This document shows, in pieces, positions 19,553 to 29,153 of a stretch of DNA of 64,000 nt (position 1 is the first letter of the stretch; each line of letters begins with the position of its first letter). The translations under genes and the position numbers were made by a program. The DNA is from Rhodocyclaceae bacterium. GTDB lineage: Bacteria; Pseudomonadota; Gammaproteobacteria; Burkholderiales; CAIKXV01. The notes beneath the pieces were generated by a model, which saw only the letters and a list, made by a program, of their open reading frames with translations, did no database searches and was not told the origin of the DNA. The stretch lies in assembly GCA_020248265.1 (NCBI GenBank), contig JADCHX010000002.1:248001-312000 (forward strand), written 5' to 3'.

Positions 19553-20587
19553 TTGAGCGGAACACGGAACATCCCCAGCCCCGCAACCTGCCATGTCTCC
19601 ACGCGCGGCCGGCCGGCTGCGCTGACCGGAGCCCTCATGGCCCTGGTCTGGGCGGCCGCACCCAGCCATGCGCAGTCGCCGCAGGGCTATCCGTCGCGGC
19701 CGGTCCGCGCGATCGTCCCCTTCGCACCGGGTGGCGCCAACGACGTGGTGGTCAGGCTGGTCGGCAACAAGCTCTCAGAACTCTGGAGCCAGCCGGTGGT
19801 GGTCGAGAACCGCCCGGGCGCCGGGGCCACCCTCGGCATGGAAGTGGTCGCCCGGTCGGCGCCGGACGGCTATACGCTGGGTGCGGGCAACCAGTCGAGC
19901 CTCGTGATCGGCCCGCTGCTCAACCCGAAGGCGGGATACCACCCGCTGAAGGATCTCGCCCTGATCGGAAGCACCGCGCTGACCGCCTATGTGCTTGCGG
20001 TGAACCCGAGCGTGCCCGCAAAGACAGTGTCCGGGCTGGTGGCGCTCGCCCGGGCCAAGCCGGGCTTCCTGTCCTACGGCACCGCCGGGTCGGGCACGAT
20101 CTCGCATATCGCGACCGAGATGCTGCTCGGCGCCACCGGCACGCGCATCCTGCACGTGCCGTACAAGGGCGCAGGACCCTATCTGAACGCGCTGCTGTCC
20201 GGCGAGATCGACCTTGCGCTGGTGGCACTGCCAGCGGCGGAGGCATTCGTGCGCAGCGGCCGCCTGCGCCTCATCGCCGCCGCTGGCGCGAAACGCGCCG
20301 CAGCGGCGCCGGCGCTACCGACCCTCCTCGAGTCGGGCATCGACATTGCCCCGGTCGAGGGCCGCTATGGCCTCGTCGGGCCGGCCGCACTGCCGAAAGA
20401 ACTGGTGTCACGCATCAACGCGTCGATCGGACAGGCGCTGGCCGCCCCCGACCTGCGCCGGCGGCTGATCGACGGCGGCTTCGAACCCCTGTCCGATACG
20501 CCGGAACAGTATGCCGCGTCGGTCCGGCTCGAGATCGACACGTTCAGCCGCATCATCCGACAGCACGGCATCAAGCCGGAGAGCTGA
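19553..20587 (+). CDS. Bug/TctC-family periplasmic binding protein
   Basis: Orphan TTT-type receptor, 344 aa if started at the TTG at 19553, which has GAGGA about 9 nt upstream and gives a normal signal peptide ending SHAQS. The mature part starts with YPSRPVRAIVPFAPGGANDV. Family motifs VVENRPGAGATLGMEVVA, SYGTAGSGTISHIATEMLL and LHVPYKGAGPYLNALLSGEI are present. It is between the CysB-type gene and cysE, and no transporter membrane subunits are near. An ATG at 19637 would leave too short a signal. The ligand is unknown. Confidence 0.9.
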   Translation: MSGTRNIPSPATCHVSTRGRPAALTGALMALVWAAAPSHAQSPQGYPSRPVRAIVPFAPGGANDVVVRLVGNKLSELWSQPVVVENRPGAGATLGMEVVARSAPDGYTLGAGNQSSLVIGPLLNPKAGYHPLKDLALIGSTALTAYVLAVNPSVPAKTVSGLVALARAKPGFLSYGTAGSGTISHIATEMLLGATGTRILHVPYKGAGPYLNALLSGEIDLALVALPAAEAFVRSGRLRLIAAAGAKRAAAAPALPTLLESGIDIAPVEGRYGLVGPAALPKELVSRINASIGQALAAPDLRRRLIDGGFEPLSDTPEQYAASVRLEIDTFSRIIRQHGIKPES

Positions 20588-20617
20588 GCCCGCCCGGTGC
20601 GCGGTCGAACGTCAGCG

Positions 20618-21310
20618 TCAGCTATCGGCTGCCGTGCGAGTGTCCTTGCCGCTTGCGGCCAGCCGCTCGGCCAGTTCCGCGAGTCGCCCCTCCTGCGCCA
20701 GCGCCCGCGCCTCCAGGCTCGACAGGGCAAGCACGATCGGATCGTCGAGGTCACGGGTCAATGCATACGCGGCGAAGCCCTGGTCCGGGCTCGTACCGTC
20801 GGCCGCGATCACCCGCGCCGGGATGCCGACCGCCGTCGCCAGCGGTGGCACTTCCTGCACGACCACCGCGTTCGAACCGATCTTCGCGCGATGGCCGATC
20901 CGGATCGGACCGAGGATCTTCGCGCCAGCGCCGACGATCACGCCGTCACCGAGCGTCGGATGCCGCTTGCCCTTCTTCCACGAGGTACCACCCAGTGTCA
21001 CGCCGTGGTACAGCGTGCAGTCGTCTCCGATCTCGGCGGTCTCGCCGATCACCACGCCCATGCCATGGTCGATGAAGAACCGGCGCCCGATGATCGCCGC
21101 CGGATGGATCTCGACGCCGGTGACCGCGCGCGAAAGATAGGCGAGGAAGCGTGCTGGCCAGCACAGGCGCCAGCCCCAAAGTCGATGCGCGAGGCGGTGC
21201 AGCAGCAGCGCGTGCAGTCCCGGATAACAGGTCAGCACTTCCCATGCGTTGCGTGCGGCCGGATCGCGCTCGAAGATGACCGAGATGTCTTCACGCAGGT
21301 GTCGAAACAT
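20618..21310 (-). CDS. cysE: Serine O-acetyltransferase
   Basis: Makes O-acetylserine from serine and acetyl-CoA, feeding CysM/CysK. It is 230 aa from the ATG at 21310 ([21 protein letters not shown]), the shorter CysE/EpsC form. The hexapeptide left-handed helix runs through [20 protein letters not shown] and [20 protein letters not shown], with the catalytic His-Asp region at FIDH. It is convergent with the preceding Bug gene and functionally linked to the cysM/sulfite reductase block 4 kb away. Confidence 0.95.
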   Translation of the reverse strand: MFRHLREDISVIFERDPAARNAWEVLTCYPGLHALLLHRLAHRLWGWRLCWPARFLAYLSRAVTGVEIHPAAIIGRRFFIDHGMGVVIGETAEIGDDCTLYHGVTLGGTSWKKGKRHPTLGDGVIVGAGAKILGPIRIGHRAKIGSNAVVVQEVPPLATAVGIPARVIAADGTSPDQGFAAYALTRDLDDPIVLALSSLEARALAQEGRLAELAERLAASGKDTRTAADS

Positions 21311-21410
21311 GGGAGCAGCCGCAGGCGCCTTGCGAAGGGCAGGAGATTGTATCCTCGCCCGACGGGCACGACGCCGACTCGGCATCGGCCCTGCCCTGGA
21401 GGATGACCGA

Positions 21411-23687
21411 ATGGCCGTGCAGCGATTCCAGCAGCTTGCCCACTGGGGCGCCTACACGGCGGTGGTCGAGGACGGCCGCTTCGTGCGCGCCGAGCCGTTC
21501 CTCCGCGATGCGCATCCGTCGCCGATGCTGGAAGCCTTGCCCGAGCTGGTGTATTCCGACCACCGGGTACGACGCCCTTCGGTGCGCGAGGGCTGGCTGT
21601 CCGGGCGCGACCGCAACCGCAGCGGCCACGAGCGTTACGTCGAGGTCGACTGGGATACCGCGCTGGGTCTGGTCGCCGGCGAGCTGGCGCGCGTACGCGG
21701 CGAATACGGCCCTCAATCGATCTTCGGCGGCAGCTATGGCTGGTCGTCCGCCGGCCGCTTCCACCATGCCCGCTCGCAGGTGCGCCGCTTCCTCTATTCC
21801 GGTGGCGGCTCGGTCGACCAGCTGGGCAACTACTCCTGGGGCTGCGCGCAGTTCTTCCTGCCGCACGTGATCGGCACCTTCGCCCCGGTGACCGGACGGG
21901 TCACCGACTGGAACTCGATCGTCGGGCATACGAAGCTGATGGTCGCCTTCGGCGGCCTCGGGCTCAAGAATGCGCAGGTCGCCTCCGGCGGCTCCGGCGA
22001 GCACACGCTCGAGACCTGGCTGCGCAAGTCGAAGGCTGCCGGCATCGAGTTCGTCGTGGTCAGTCCGACACGCAGCGATGCGCCCGCCTTCCTCGATGCG
22101 CGCTGGATCCCGATCCGTCCGAACACCGATGCCGCGCTGATGATGGGCATGGCGTTCGAACTCGTCGCGCGCGGCACGCACGACCGCGCGTTCCTCGCGC
22201 GCTGCTGCACCGGCTACGAGCGCTTCGAGGCCTACCTCACCGGGCGCAGCGACGGGCTGGCGAAGTCGCCGGAGTGGGCGGAGGCGATCTGCGGCGTGCC
22301 GGCCGCGGACATCCGCGCACTCGCCCGGCGCCTCGAGGGCGTGCGTTCAATGCTTACCCTCACCTGGTCGCTGCAGCGGGCGCACCGCGGCGAACAGCCC
22401 TACTGGATGGCGATCACGCTGGCCTCGATGCTCGGCCAGGTCGGGCTGCCCGGCGGCGGCTTCGCGTTCGGACACGGCTCGATCCAGGGCGTGGGCGCGC
22501 CGCGCGACGTCCGCGCCGCGTCGCCGGAACTGCCGCTCGGCCGCAACCCAGCGGGTGCGCATTCGATCCCGGTCGCACGCCACACCGACCTGCTCGAGAA
22601 CCCGGGCGCCAGCTACGACTTCAACGGCGAGCGCAAGACGTATCCCGACATCCGGCTTGTGTACTGGGCCGGCGGCAACCCGTTCCACCACCACCAGGAC
22701 CTCAACCGCATGCGCCGCGCCTGGCAGCGGCCCGAGACCATCGTGGTACACGAGACACACTGGACGCCGACCGCGAAGCACGCCGACATCGTGCTGCCGG
22801 CGACCACCTCGCTCGAGCGCAACGACATCGGTGGTGCCTCGCGCGATCGCTACATCATCGCCATGCAGCGCGCGATCGACCCGCAGCATCAGGCGCGCGA
22901 CGACTTCGACATCTTCCGCGACCTGGCGGCGCGCAACGGCCATGAAACGGCTTTCACCGAGGGCCGCGATGCCGACGGCTGGATCCGGCTGATGTACGAG
23001 CGTACGCGCGAGGCGAACGGAAAGATCGGCGTGCAGCAGCCAGCGTTCGAGGAGTGGTGGCGCACCGGCTGGTACGAGGTGCCGCCGCCGGCGAAGGACT
23101 TCGTCCTTTTCGAGGCGTTCCGTGAAGACCCTGCCGCCCATCCGCTGTCCACGCCGTCCGGGCGGATCGAGATCACCTCCGAGCGCATCGAGGGCTTCGG
23201 CTACGACGACTGCCCGGCCCACCCGACCTGGCTCGCGCCGGTCGAATGGCTAGGCGCGGCCGGGGCCTCGACGCACCCGCTGCACCTCGTCACCAACCAG
23301 CCGATGGACAAGCTGCACAGCCAGGCCGATTTCGGGCCGCTGGCTCGGGCGAAGCGCATCGGCGGTCGGGAACCGATCCACATGAACCCGGCCGACGCGC
23401 AGGCACGCGGGCTCGTGCACGGCGACCCGGTGCGGGTGTTCAATGGGCGCGGCGCCTGCCTCGCATCGGTGGTGCCCGACGATGGGGTCGTCCGGGGTGC
23501 CGCGATCATGGCCACCGGGGGCTGGTACGACCCGCAGGATGAAGGTCCGGACCCACTGGAACTGCGTGGCAACCCGAACGTGCTGGCCCCTGATCTGGGT
23601 ACCTCGAAGCTTGCACAGGGTTCCAGCGCGCTGTCGATCCTCGTCGAGGTAGAACGCTGGGCAGGCCCGGTCGCGCGGCAGGCTTGA
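21411..23687 (+). CDS. Molybdopterin S-/N-oxide reductase (BisC/TorZ type)
   Basis: DMSO reductase-family molybdoenzyme of 758 aa. The start at 21411 has GGAGG 8 nt upstream and opens [15 protein letters not shown], as in biotin sulfoxide and TMAO reductases. There is no N-terminal Fe-S cysteine motif and no signal peptide, so it is probably cytoplasmic. The likely molybdenum ligand is Ser142 in GNYSWGCAQ. Other family blocks are [37 protein letters not shown] and [13 protein letters not shown]. Possible roles are repair of oxidised biotin or methionine, or reduction of another S/N-oxide. The following bicupin and Bug genes may belong to the same unit. Confidence 0.88.
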   Translation: MAVQRFQQLAHWGAYTAVVEDGRFVRAEPFLRDAHPSPMLEALPELVYSDHRVRRPSVREGWLSGRDRNRSGHERYVEVDWDTALGLVAGELARVRGEYGPQSIFGGSYGWSSAGRFHHARSQVRRFLYSGGGSVDQLGNYSWGCAQFFLPHVIGTFAPVTGRVTDWNSIVGHTKLMVAFGGLGLKNAQVASGGSGEHTLETWLRKSKAAGIEFVVVSPTRSDAPAFLDARWIPIRPNTDAALMMGMAFELVARGTHDRAFLARCCTGYERFEAYLTGRSDGLAKSPEWAEAICGVPAADIRALARRLEGVRSMLTLTWSLQRAHRGEQPYWMAITLASMLGQVGLPGGGFAFGHGSIQGVGAPRDVRAASPELPLGRNPAGAHSIPVARHTDLLENPGASYDFNGERKTYPDIRLVYWAGGNPFHHHQDLNRMRRAWQRPETIVVHETHWTPTAKHADIVLPATTSLERNDIGGASRDRYIIAMQRAIDPQHQARDDFDIFRDLAARNGHETAFTEGRDADGWIRLMYERTREANGKIGVQQPAFEEWWRTGWYEVPPPAKDFVLFEAFREDPAAHPLSTPSGRIEITSERIEGFGYDDCPAHPTWLAPVEWLGAAGASTHPLHLVTNQPMDKLHSQADFGPLARAKRIGGREPIHMNPADAQARGLVHGDPVRVFNGRGACLASVVPDDGVVRGAAIMATGGWYDPQDEGPDPLELRGNPNVLAPDLGTSKLAQGSSALSILVEVERWAGPVARQA

Positions 23688-23745
23688 CGCAGTGCCTGCG
23701 CGCTGCCTATCGTGACGGCCGCCCCCCCTCGAACGGAGCATCGCC

Positions 23746-24717
23746 ATGCCAGCAGCCCTCGCCGTGCGCCACGACAGCAGCATCGCCGACCTCGAAGCGG
23801 CGATGCGCGCCCACGTCGGCCGGCATGCCGAGAAAGTTCCCGACTGGGACGCTTTCCCTGCCAGCCGCGGCTTCCCTGAACTCGACCGGGCACAGATGCG
23901 CTTCATCGGTGCCGGCGGCTCGCCCAAGGTGGGCGACCCGAACACCCTGCCCGCCGACCATTTCACGATGAGCATGGTGCACCAGCCGGTCGGCAAGTAC
24001 GCGGTGCTGCATGCGCACGAGATCGAAGAGGCCTTCCTGGTTCTGTCGGGCGTGCTCACCGCCACCTGGCAGTACGACGACGAGATCATCGAGGCGAAGC
24101 TCGGCCCGAAGGACATGGTGCTGCACATGGCCGACCGGCCGCACGGCTTCCGCAACGACGGCTACGAACCAGTGCTGGTGTCGATCATGCTTGGCAAGGG
24201 ACGCCCGGAGATGCCTCGCTACCTGTTCCATCCGAAGACTCATGGCAACGAGTTGTCCGCCCGCTACGGTGCCGGGCCCGCGCAGACCCACAGGCTGGAC
24301 TTCTCCAGCGACGATCCGCGCCATCGGGAGTTCGCGCGGCATGTCGTGCGCTACAGCCAGCAGCGGCCCGAGTGGAACGATGCAGGATTCGCCCGGCTGG
24401 CATACATTGGCGCCGGCGGCGCCCCGGCGGGCACCTATCGAAAGGACCTGATCCACCTCCCGCAGGGACGCGGCGTACAGTCCTACGTGCGCGACGTAGA
24501 GGACGCGTACCTGGTGCTGGAAGGCGTGATCACCGTCGGCTGGGAAGAAGACGGCCGCAGCGTCGAGCAGCGACTCGGTCCGAAGGACGTGATGCTCAAC
24601 CCGGCCGGACGCCGGCACTGGTTCCGAAACGACGGTTTCGCCGATGCCGAGTTCATGATGGTCGTGGGAACGCCGAAACCGGAAGACGTGCGTTTCGTCG
24701 GGACGGTGCCAGCATGA
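23746..24717 (+). CDS. Bicupin protein
   Basis: A 323-aa protein with two cupin domains. The first (about 75-140) has metal-binding residues H89, H91 and E95 (HAHEIEE) and H133 (RPHGF). The second (about 235-310) repeats the fold (DAYLVLEGVITVGW, RRHWFRNDGF), but YxR stands where HxH should be, so it probably binds no metal. The two halves share GPKDxxL and the (H)xFRNDG motif, which points to an internal duplication. GGAG lies 7 nt before the ATG. Its stop overlaps the next Bug gene. It could be a dioxygenase or isomerase; the substrate is unknown. Confidence 0.8.
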   Translation: MPAALAVRHDSSIADLEAAMRAHVGRHAEKVPDWDAFPASRGFPELDRAQMRFIGAGGSPKVGDPNTLPADHFTMSMVHQPVGKYAVLHAHEIEEAFLVLSGVLTATWQYDDEIIEAKLGPKDMVLHMADRPHGFRNDGYEPVLVSIMLGKGRPEMPRYLFHPKTHGNELSARYGAGPAQTHRLDFSSDDPRHREFARHVVRYSQQRPEWNDAGFARLAYIGAGGAPAGTYRKDLIHLPQGRGVQSYVRDVEDAYLVLEGVITVGWEEDGRSVEQRLGPKDVMLNPAGRRHWFRNDGFADAEFMMVVGTPKPEDVRFVGTVPA

Positions 24718-25703
24718 GCAGCGTCATCGGACGCGCTGCCCTGCACGCCCTCGCCGCCGTGCTGCTCATCGCTCCCGCGCTCGTGCGGGCGCAGGCGGGC
24801 TGGCCGAGCAAGCCGATCACGCTGGTGGTCACCGTCCCCGCTGGCGGCTCCATCGATGCCGTCGCGCGTATCGTCGGCGAGGAGATGTCGCGTGGCCTGG
24901 GCACGCCGGTGCTGGTCGAGAACCGCGCCGGTGCCGCCGGCAGCATCGCGGCGGGAGTCGTCGCCAGGGCTGTGCCCGACGGACACACGGTGCTCGTATC
25001 GGGCACGAACACGCTGACGCTGAACCCGATCCTGCAGAAGAAAGACGAGAACTGGGTCGATCCCATCAAGGGCTTCGCGCCTATCGGAACGTCATCGCGG
25101 ACCAACTACGTGCTGGTTGTCGGGCCGCACATCAAGGCCACCACCGTAGAAGAGTTCATCGCCTTCGCGCGCAGGAATGACGGCAAGCTCACCTATGCCT
25201 CGTCCGGCAGCGGCAGCCTGATCCATGTCGCCACCGAGATGTTCAACGCGGCCATCGACGTCAAGGCTGTGCACATTCCCTACAAGGGCCTCGCCCCCGC
25301 CGTGCAGGACCTGCTGGCCGGACGCATCGACTACATGTTCGATTCCGCGACCCTGGTCGAGCAGATCCGGGCCGGTCGGGTGCGCGCGCTGGCGGTGATC
25401 GGGCCGCAGCCGCTGCAGGCCATGCCGGAACTGAAGGCCCTCTCCGCGCATGGCGTGAAGGGCCTGGAAGTGCTCAGCGGCTGGTACGGCTGGTTCGCTC
25501 CGGCCGGCACGCCGCCTGAGGTCGTGCGCCGCCTGAACGCGGAACTCGCGCGCATCGTCACGATCCCGAGGGTGCGCGAACGGATGCTCGCCCAGGGTAC
25601 CGAACCGTTGACGATGTCACCGGAGGATTTCACGAAGCGGCTGGCCGATGACATCCGCCGCTTCGAACCCGTGCTGAAGAAGATGGGCATCAGCGTCTAC
25701 TGA
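24714..25703 (+). CDS. Bug/TctC-family periplasmic binding protein
   Basis: A 329-aa orphan TTT-type receptor with a signal peptide ending VRAQA, then WPSKPITLVVTVPAGGSIDA. Motifs LVENRAGAAGSIAAGVVA, YASSGSGSLIHVATEMF and VHIPYKGLAPAVQDLLAG are present. The ATG overlaps the bicupin stop (ATGA), so the two are translationally coupled and the receptor may import the substrate that the bicupin acts on. Confidence 0.92.
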   Translation: MSSVIGRAALHALAAVLLIAPALVRAQAGWPSKPITLVVTVPAGGSIDAVARIVGEEMSRGLGTPVLVENRAGAAGSIAAGVVARAVPDGHTVLVSGTNTLTLNPILQKKDENWVDPIKGFAPIGTSSRTNYVLVVGPHIKATTVEEFIAFARRNDGKLTYASSGSGSLIHVATEMFNAAIDVKAVHIPYKGLAPAVQDLLAGRIDYMFDSATLVEQIRAGRVRALAVIGPQPLQAMPELKALSAHGVKGLEVLSGWYGWFAPAGTPPEVVRRLNAELARIVTIPRVRERMLAQGTEPLTMSPEDFTKRLADDIRRFEPVLKKMGISVY

Positions 25704-25769
25704 CGCAGGCCTGCAGGGGGTATTGCCGGATGCGCAGCCGCGCCGCCGGAACCGAGGGAGGAGACACAC

Positions 25770-26357
25770 ATGGATCGTCGTTCAGCGCTGAAGGCTTCCG
25801 GCGCACTGCTCGCGCTCGCGGCAACCGGCTGCAGCAGCATGCCCGGCATGGGCAACTGGATTCCGCTGTTCGACGGCGGCAGCATCGACGCGTTCAATCA
25901 GATCGGAAAGGCAAACTGGCGCGTGGTCAACGGCGTGCTCGAGGCCGACCAGGGCCCCGGGTTCCTGGTCTCGAAGCGCTCGTTCGACAACTTCCGGATC
26001 AGCGCCGAGTTCTATGCGAACGCGGACACCAACAGCGGCATCTTCATCCGCTGCCAGGATCCGGCGAAGATCACAGCGACCAATTCGTACGAAGTCAACA
26101 TCTGGGACCAGCGCAAGGATCCGACCTACGGTACTGCTGCGATCGTGGACTTCGCCAAGGTTTCGCCGCCCTATCCGCAGGCCGGCGGGCGCTGGAATAC
26201 GTTCGAGATCACCGCCGATGGCCCACGGCTGGTCGTCGTCTTCAACGGCCAGACTACCGTCGACATCCGCGACACGAAGTACGCACGCGGACCGATCGCG
26301 CTGCAGTCCTCGGGCGGGCTGATCCGGTTCCGGAAGGTGCTGGTGCTGCCGATCTGA
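25770..26357 (+). CDS. DUF1080 lipoprotein (3-keto-disaccharide hydrolase family)
   Basis: A 195-aa protein with an RR-containing N-terminus (MDRRSALKASG), a hydrophobic core and a lipobox ending at Cys (AATGC), so probably exported and lipidated. The body matches the DUF1080 concanavalin-like fold: IPLFDGGSIDAFNQIGKANW, SGIFIRC, NSYEVNIWD and ALQSSGGLIRFRKVLV. Some members cleave 3-keto sugars. It follows the Bug gene by 66 nt, with GGGAGGAG upstream. The function here is inferred from the fold only. Confidence 0.8.
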   Translation: MDRRSALKASGALLALAATGCSSMPGMGNWIPLFDGGSIDAFNQIGKANWRVVNGVLEADQGPGFLVSKRSFDNFRISAEFYANADTNSGIFIRCQDPAKITATNSYEVNIWDQRKDPTYGTAAIVDFAKVSPPYPQAGGRWNTFEITADGPRLVVVFNGQTTVDIRDTKYARGPIALQSSGGLIRFRKVLVLPI

Positions 26358-26369
26358 CGGTCGTGCCTC

Positions 26370-26478
26370 GACGCGCGGAGGGAGCTGCCGGCTCCGTTCG
26401 TGTCCCCCGCCCCCGGGCGCGCGTGCGCCCGGGGGCTCCTCCTTTACCTCACTCCGCCGGCAGCCCCCTCCGCGCGTC
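26370..26478. repeat. Nested palindromic element, copy 1
   Basis: Outer arms of 23 bp (26370-26392 and 26456-26478) are complementary at 22 of 23 positions. Inside is a perfect 12-bp hairpin (26409-26420 with 26425-26436, loop GCGT). Between arms and hairpin lie single-stranded spacers of 16 and 19 nt. The spacers and hairpin recur in inverted orientation in copy 2, but the outer arms do not. It begins 12 nt after the DUF1080 stop. Confidence 0.9.
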
Positions 26479-26587
26479 TGCTCTACCACCGTGCCTTATT
26501 GAGAGTAGTGGGGCGCGTGCGACGGCAGGTGCGTATCCCGACCGCCGAACGGTTGCATGGTTCCTCTCTCACCACAGCACCGGCGCT

Positions 26588-26698
26588 GATCGAGGCGAGG
26601 GGCCACCTGGCGGAGCGAGGTAAAGGAGGAGCCCCCGGGCGCGCCAGCGCCCGGGGGCGGGGGACACGAGCGGAGCCAGGTGGCCCCTTGCCTCGATC
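26588..26698. repeat. Nested palindromic element, copy 2 (inverted)
   Basis: Outer arms of 24 bp (26588-26611 and 26675-26698) match at 23 of 24 positions. The inner perfect 12-bp hairpin is 26631-26642 with 26647-26658 (loop GCCA). Read on the minus strand, spacer-hairpin-spacer is nearly identical to copy 1, but the outer stem sequence is unrelated while still self-complementary. Confidence 0.9.
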
Positions 26699-26714
26699 CG
26701 GCACTGCGCGAACC

Positions 26715-26740
26715 GCCAGGTGGCCCCTCGCCTCGATCCG
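26715..26740. repeat. Extra copy of the element-2 outer arm
   Basis: A direct repeat of 26675-26700 with one difference. Its first 24 bases are perfectly complementary to the left arm at 26588-26611, so two alternative outer stems are possible. A 10-bp inverted repeat (CTGCTCTACC at 26478-26487, GGTAGAGCAG at 26740-26749) brackets the region and abuts the stop codon of the DapA-family gene. Confidence 0.85.
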
Positions 26741-26749
26741 GTAGAGCAG

Positions 26750-27691
26750 CTACGCAGCCGCCGCCAGCGACGGCCGCATGCGATACCCGTACTGCCGGTC
26801 GAGCCCGAGCCGCCGCACGATCTCGACGCCTTTCGCCAGCGGCTCACCCTCCAGGTTGCGCAGCGGCCTGCGCAGGCTGCCGGCAGGAAGCCCGCAGGCG
26901 TGCATCAGCGACTTCAGCGCAACCGGGTTGATGTACGAGTAGACGTAGTGCCAGAGCGGCAGCAGCCGCAGGTAGGTCTCGCGGAAGGCTTCCGCCTCGG
27001 CATAGCTTTTCCAGGGCGCCGAGATCGTCGCCAGTTCCGCCGGTGCGAGGTTGCCGGTCATGTTGGCAGTGCCATGGCCGCCGAGCGACATGGTCGGCAG
27101 CACCAGGCCAAGGTTGGGCGAATCGCAGCACATGATCGACACGTCGGGACGCCCGGCGATGACCTGCGCGACCTGGCCGACGCGCGTCGTCGACTCTTTG
27201 TGCACGACGTAGTTCGGATGCTTGAAGATACGCAGCAGGTTGTCCCAGTGCAGGTCGGTCTTCACCCGCGGCGGGTTGTTGTAGATGCCCAGCGGCAGGT
27301 CGGTCGCATCGGCCACCTCGAGGAAGAACGCCTCGGCGTCGGCCTCGGAGGCGCAGATGTAGGATGGCGCCGCGAGGATCGCGCCGTCGGCGCCGTTGTC
27401 GCGCGCGAAGCGCAGGTTGGCGATCGTCGCTTCGGTGTTGTTGCCGGTGCAGCCATAGAAGAAATCCATCGCACTGGTTTTCATCTTCGCGGTCTCGACG
27501 ATCAGGGCCTTCTTCTCTTCCGGCGACAGCATCGAGGCCTCGCCGGTCGACCCCATGAACAGGATCGCGCGGGTGCCATGGCGCTGCTGGAAATCGAGCA
27601 GCGTGCGGAACGCGCCGAAGTCGATCGAGCCGTCCTCGTTGAAGGGGGTGATCAGCGCGACGAACGAACCTTCGATGCGGCGACGGGACAT
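26750..27691 (-). CDS. DapA-family aldolase/lyase
   Basis: A class I Schiff-base TIM-barrel protein of 313 aa from the ATG at 27691 (MSRRRIEGSFVALITPF). The carboxylate-binding motif GSTGE is at 47-51, the catalytic Tyr137 in GIYNNP, and the Schiff-base Lys165 in VVHKES. A housekeeping dapA normally sits elsewhere; this copy, beside a Bug gene and a DUF1080 gene, may be a catabolic member (for example N-acetylneuraminate lyase- or keto-acid aldolase-like). A dapA role in lysine synthesis cannot be excluded. Its stop codon touches the repeat cluster. Confidence 0.85.
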   Translation of the reverse strand: MSRRRIEGSFVALITPFNEDGSIDFGAFRTLLDFQQRHGTRAILFMGSTGEASMLSPEEKKALIVETAKMKTSAMDFFYGCTGNNTEATIANLRFARDNGADGAILAAPSYICASEADAEAFFLEVADATDLPLGIYNNPPRVKTDLHWDNLLRIFKHPNYVVHKESTTRVGQVAQVIAGRPDVSIMCCDSPNLGLVLPTMSLGGHGTANMTGNLAPAELATISAPWKSYAEAEAFRETYLRLLPLWHYVYSYINPVALKSLMHACGLPAGSLRRPLRNLEGEPLAKGVEIVRRLGLDRQYGYRMRPSLAAAA

Positions 27692-27740
27692 GGCAGGCTC
27701 CGGCGGGGGTGGCTGGACGTGGCGCCAGTGTACTGCAGGC

Positions 27741-29153
27741 TCATCCGTCGACAAGCCACCGGAACACGCGCCCCGCTTCGCCGGGCCGGGCTTCGAACGG
27801 TCCGGCCACGGCGACACCCGGCACGCACGCCAGTTCGCCGCCGATGCGCAGCAGCGGCCAGCGATCGCGCTGCCACGGCGGCACCGACGACTCCTGCCAC
27901 AGGTTCTTCAGCGTTCGCCGCATCGGCGGTTCACCGATGGCCATGCGCGGCGCCGGGCCACCCGAACGGGTGCGCGCGTCGATGGTCAGCACCGCGCCAC
28001 GCAGCAACCGCTGCGCGATGCCGGCGCCAAGGGCAGGCTCGGCCACCAGCATGCCGCCGAGCGCCGGCAGCACCATCTTGGCCCGGCGGTTCCAGGCCAC
28101 TGCACCGCTCGCGGCATCGGCCGGGTGCGGACGATCGAGGTACAGACGGTCGCGGTAGCGGCGCAACGTGACGCCATCGAACACGACCTCGACCGCGCGC
28201 TCCGGCCCGGCTTCGCAGGCCTGCCTGATCGCCTCGGCGAGGCGCCGCTCCGGCGGCATCGGCACGCCGTGGCGGCGCAGCCACTCGCGCAGCAGTTCGC
28301 GCGCCCGGCCCTCGCCGATCGCCGCGACCACGCCCAGCGACACCCCGGCTGGCCGGACCGGGCTGCCTTCGAGCGCCGCGTGCAGGTCCTCCGCCGCGAT
28401 CGCCTCGACCAGCTGCGCCGAGGCTGCGAGCAGCCGGCCGCTGCGTGCGAGTGAGGCGCGTGCCGACGCAAAGCGCTGCTCGAGCAGCGGCATCACAGCG
28501 TGCCGGATGAAGTTGCGATCGAACGCGGTGTCGGCGTTGCTCTCGTCCTCGATCCACGACAGCCCCTGCTGCCGGGCACAGGCCTCCAGCGCTGCGCGCG
28601 GCAGGTCGAGGAACGGACGCAGCATGCGCGGCCTCCCGGCCGCGGGGTCGACCTCCGATCCCTCGGGCATGCCGGACAATCCGCGCAGCCCTGCGCCGCG
28701 CAACAGTTGCAGCAGCACCGTCTCGGCCTGGTCGTCGCGGTGATGGCCGAGGGCGATCCAGTCGGCGGGCTGCGCTGCGAACACCCGCTGGCGCTGCTGC
28801 CGCGCCGCCGCCTCGATGCCGAGGCCGGACGCCCGGTCGACCACCACCCGGGCGACAGACAGCGGCACCTGCAGGCGCCGGCATTGCGCCCGGCAGAAAG
28901 ACGCCCAGCGATCTGCATTCGGACTCAGCCCATGGTGCACGTGCACCGCCGACAGGCGCACACGCCCTGCGTGCGCCAGCGCGGCAAACGCATGCAACAG
29001 CACCACCGAGTCGACGCCACCGGACAGCCCGACGCAGACCGACGGCAACCCGGACGCGCCATCGGGTGCGCTGGCCTGCTCAAGCGCGCGGGCAACCGCC
29101 CCGTGCACCCGGGCGAGCGGGTCAGCCGACTTCGACCTCGCGGAATTTGCCAT
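27741..29153 (-). CDS. tilS: tRNA(Ile)-lysidine synthase
   Basis: Modifies C34 of tRNA-Ile(CAU) to lysidine using ATP and lysine. It is 470 aa from the ATG at 29153. The PP-loop is SGGVDS (44-49), HVHHGLS and [10 protein letters not shown] are in place, and the C-terminal substrate-binding domain (TilS_C) ends near [17 protein letters not shown]. The start overlaps the end of accA by 32 nt. The pairing accA-tilS is common in betaproteobacteria. Confidence 0.95.
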   Translation of the reverse strand: MANSARSKSADPLARVHGAVARALEQASAPDGASGLPSVCVGLSGGVDSVVLLHAFAALAHAGRVRLSAVHVHHGLSPNADRWASFCRAQCRRLQVPLSVARVVVDRASGLGIEAAARQQRQRVFAAQPADWIALGHHRDDQAETVLLQLLRGAGLRGLSGMPEGSEVDPAAGRPRMLRPFLDLPRAALEACARQQGLSWIEDESNADTAFDRNFIRHAVMPLLEQRFASARASLARSGRLLAASAQLVEAIAAEDLHAALEGSPVRPAGVSLGVVAAIGEGRARELLREWLRRHGVPMPPERRLAEAIRQACEAGPERAVEVVFDGVTLRRYRDRLYLDRPHPADAASGAVAWNRRAKMVLPALGGMLVAEPALGAGIAQRLLRGAVLTIDARTRSGGPAPRMAIGEPPMRRTLKNLWQESSVPPWQRDRWPLLRIGGELACVPGVAVAGPFEARPGEAGRVFRWLVDG

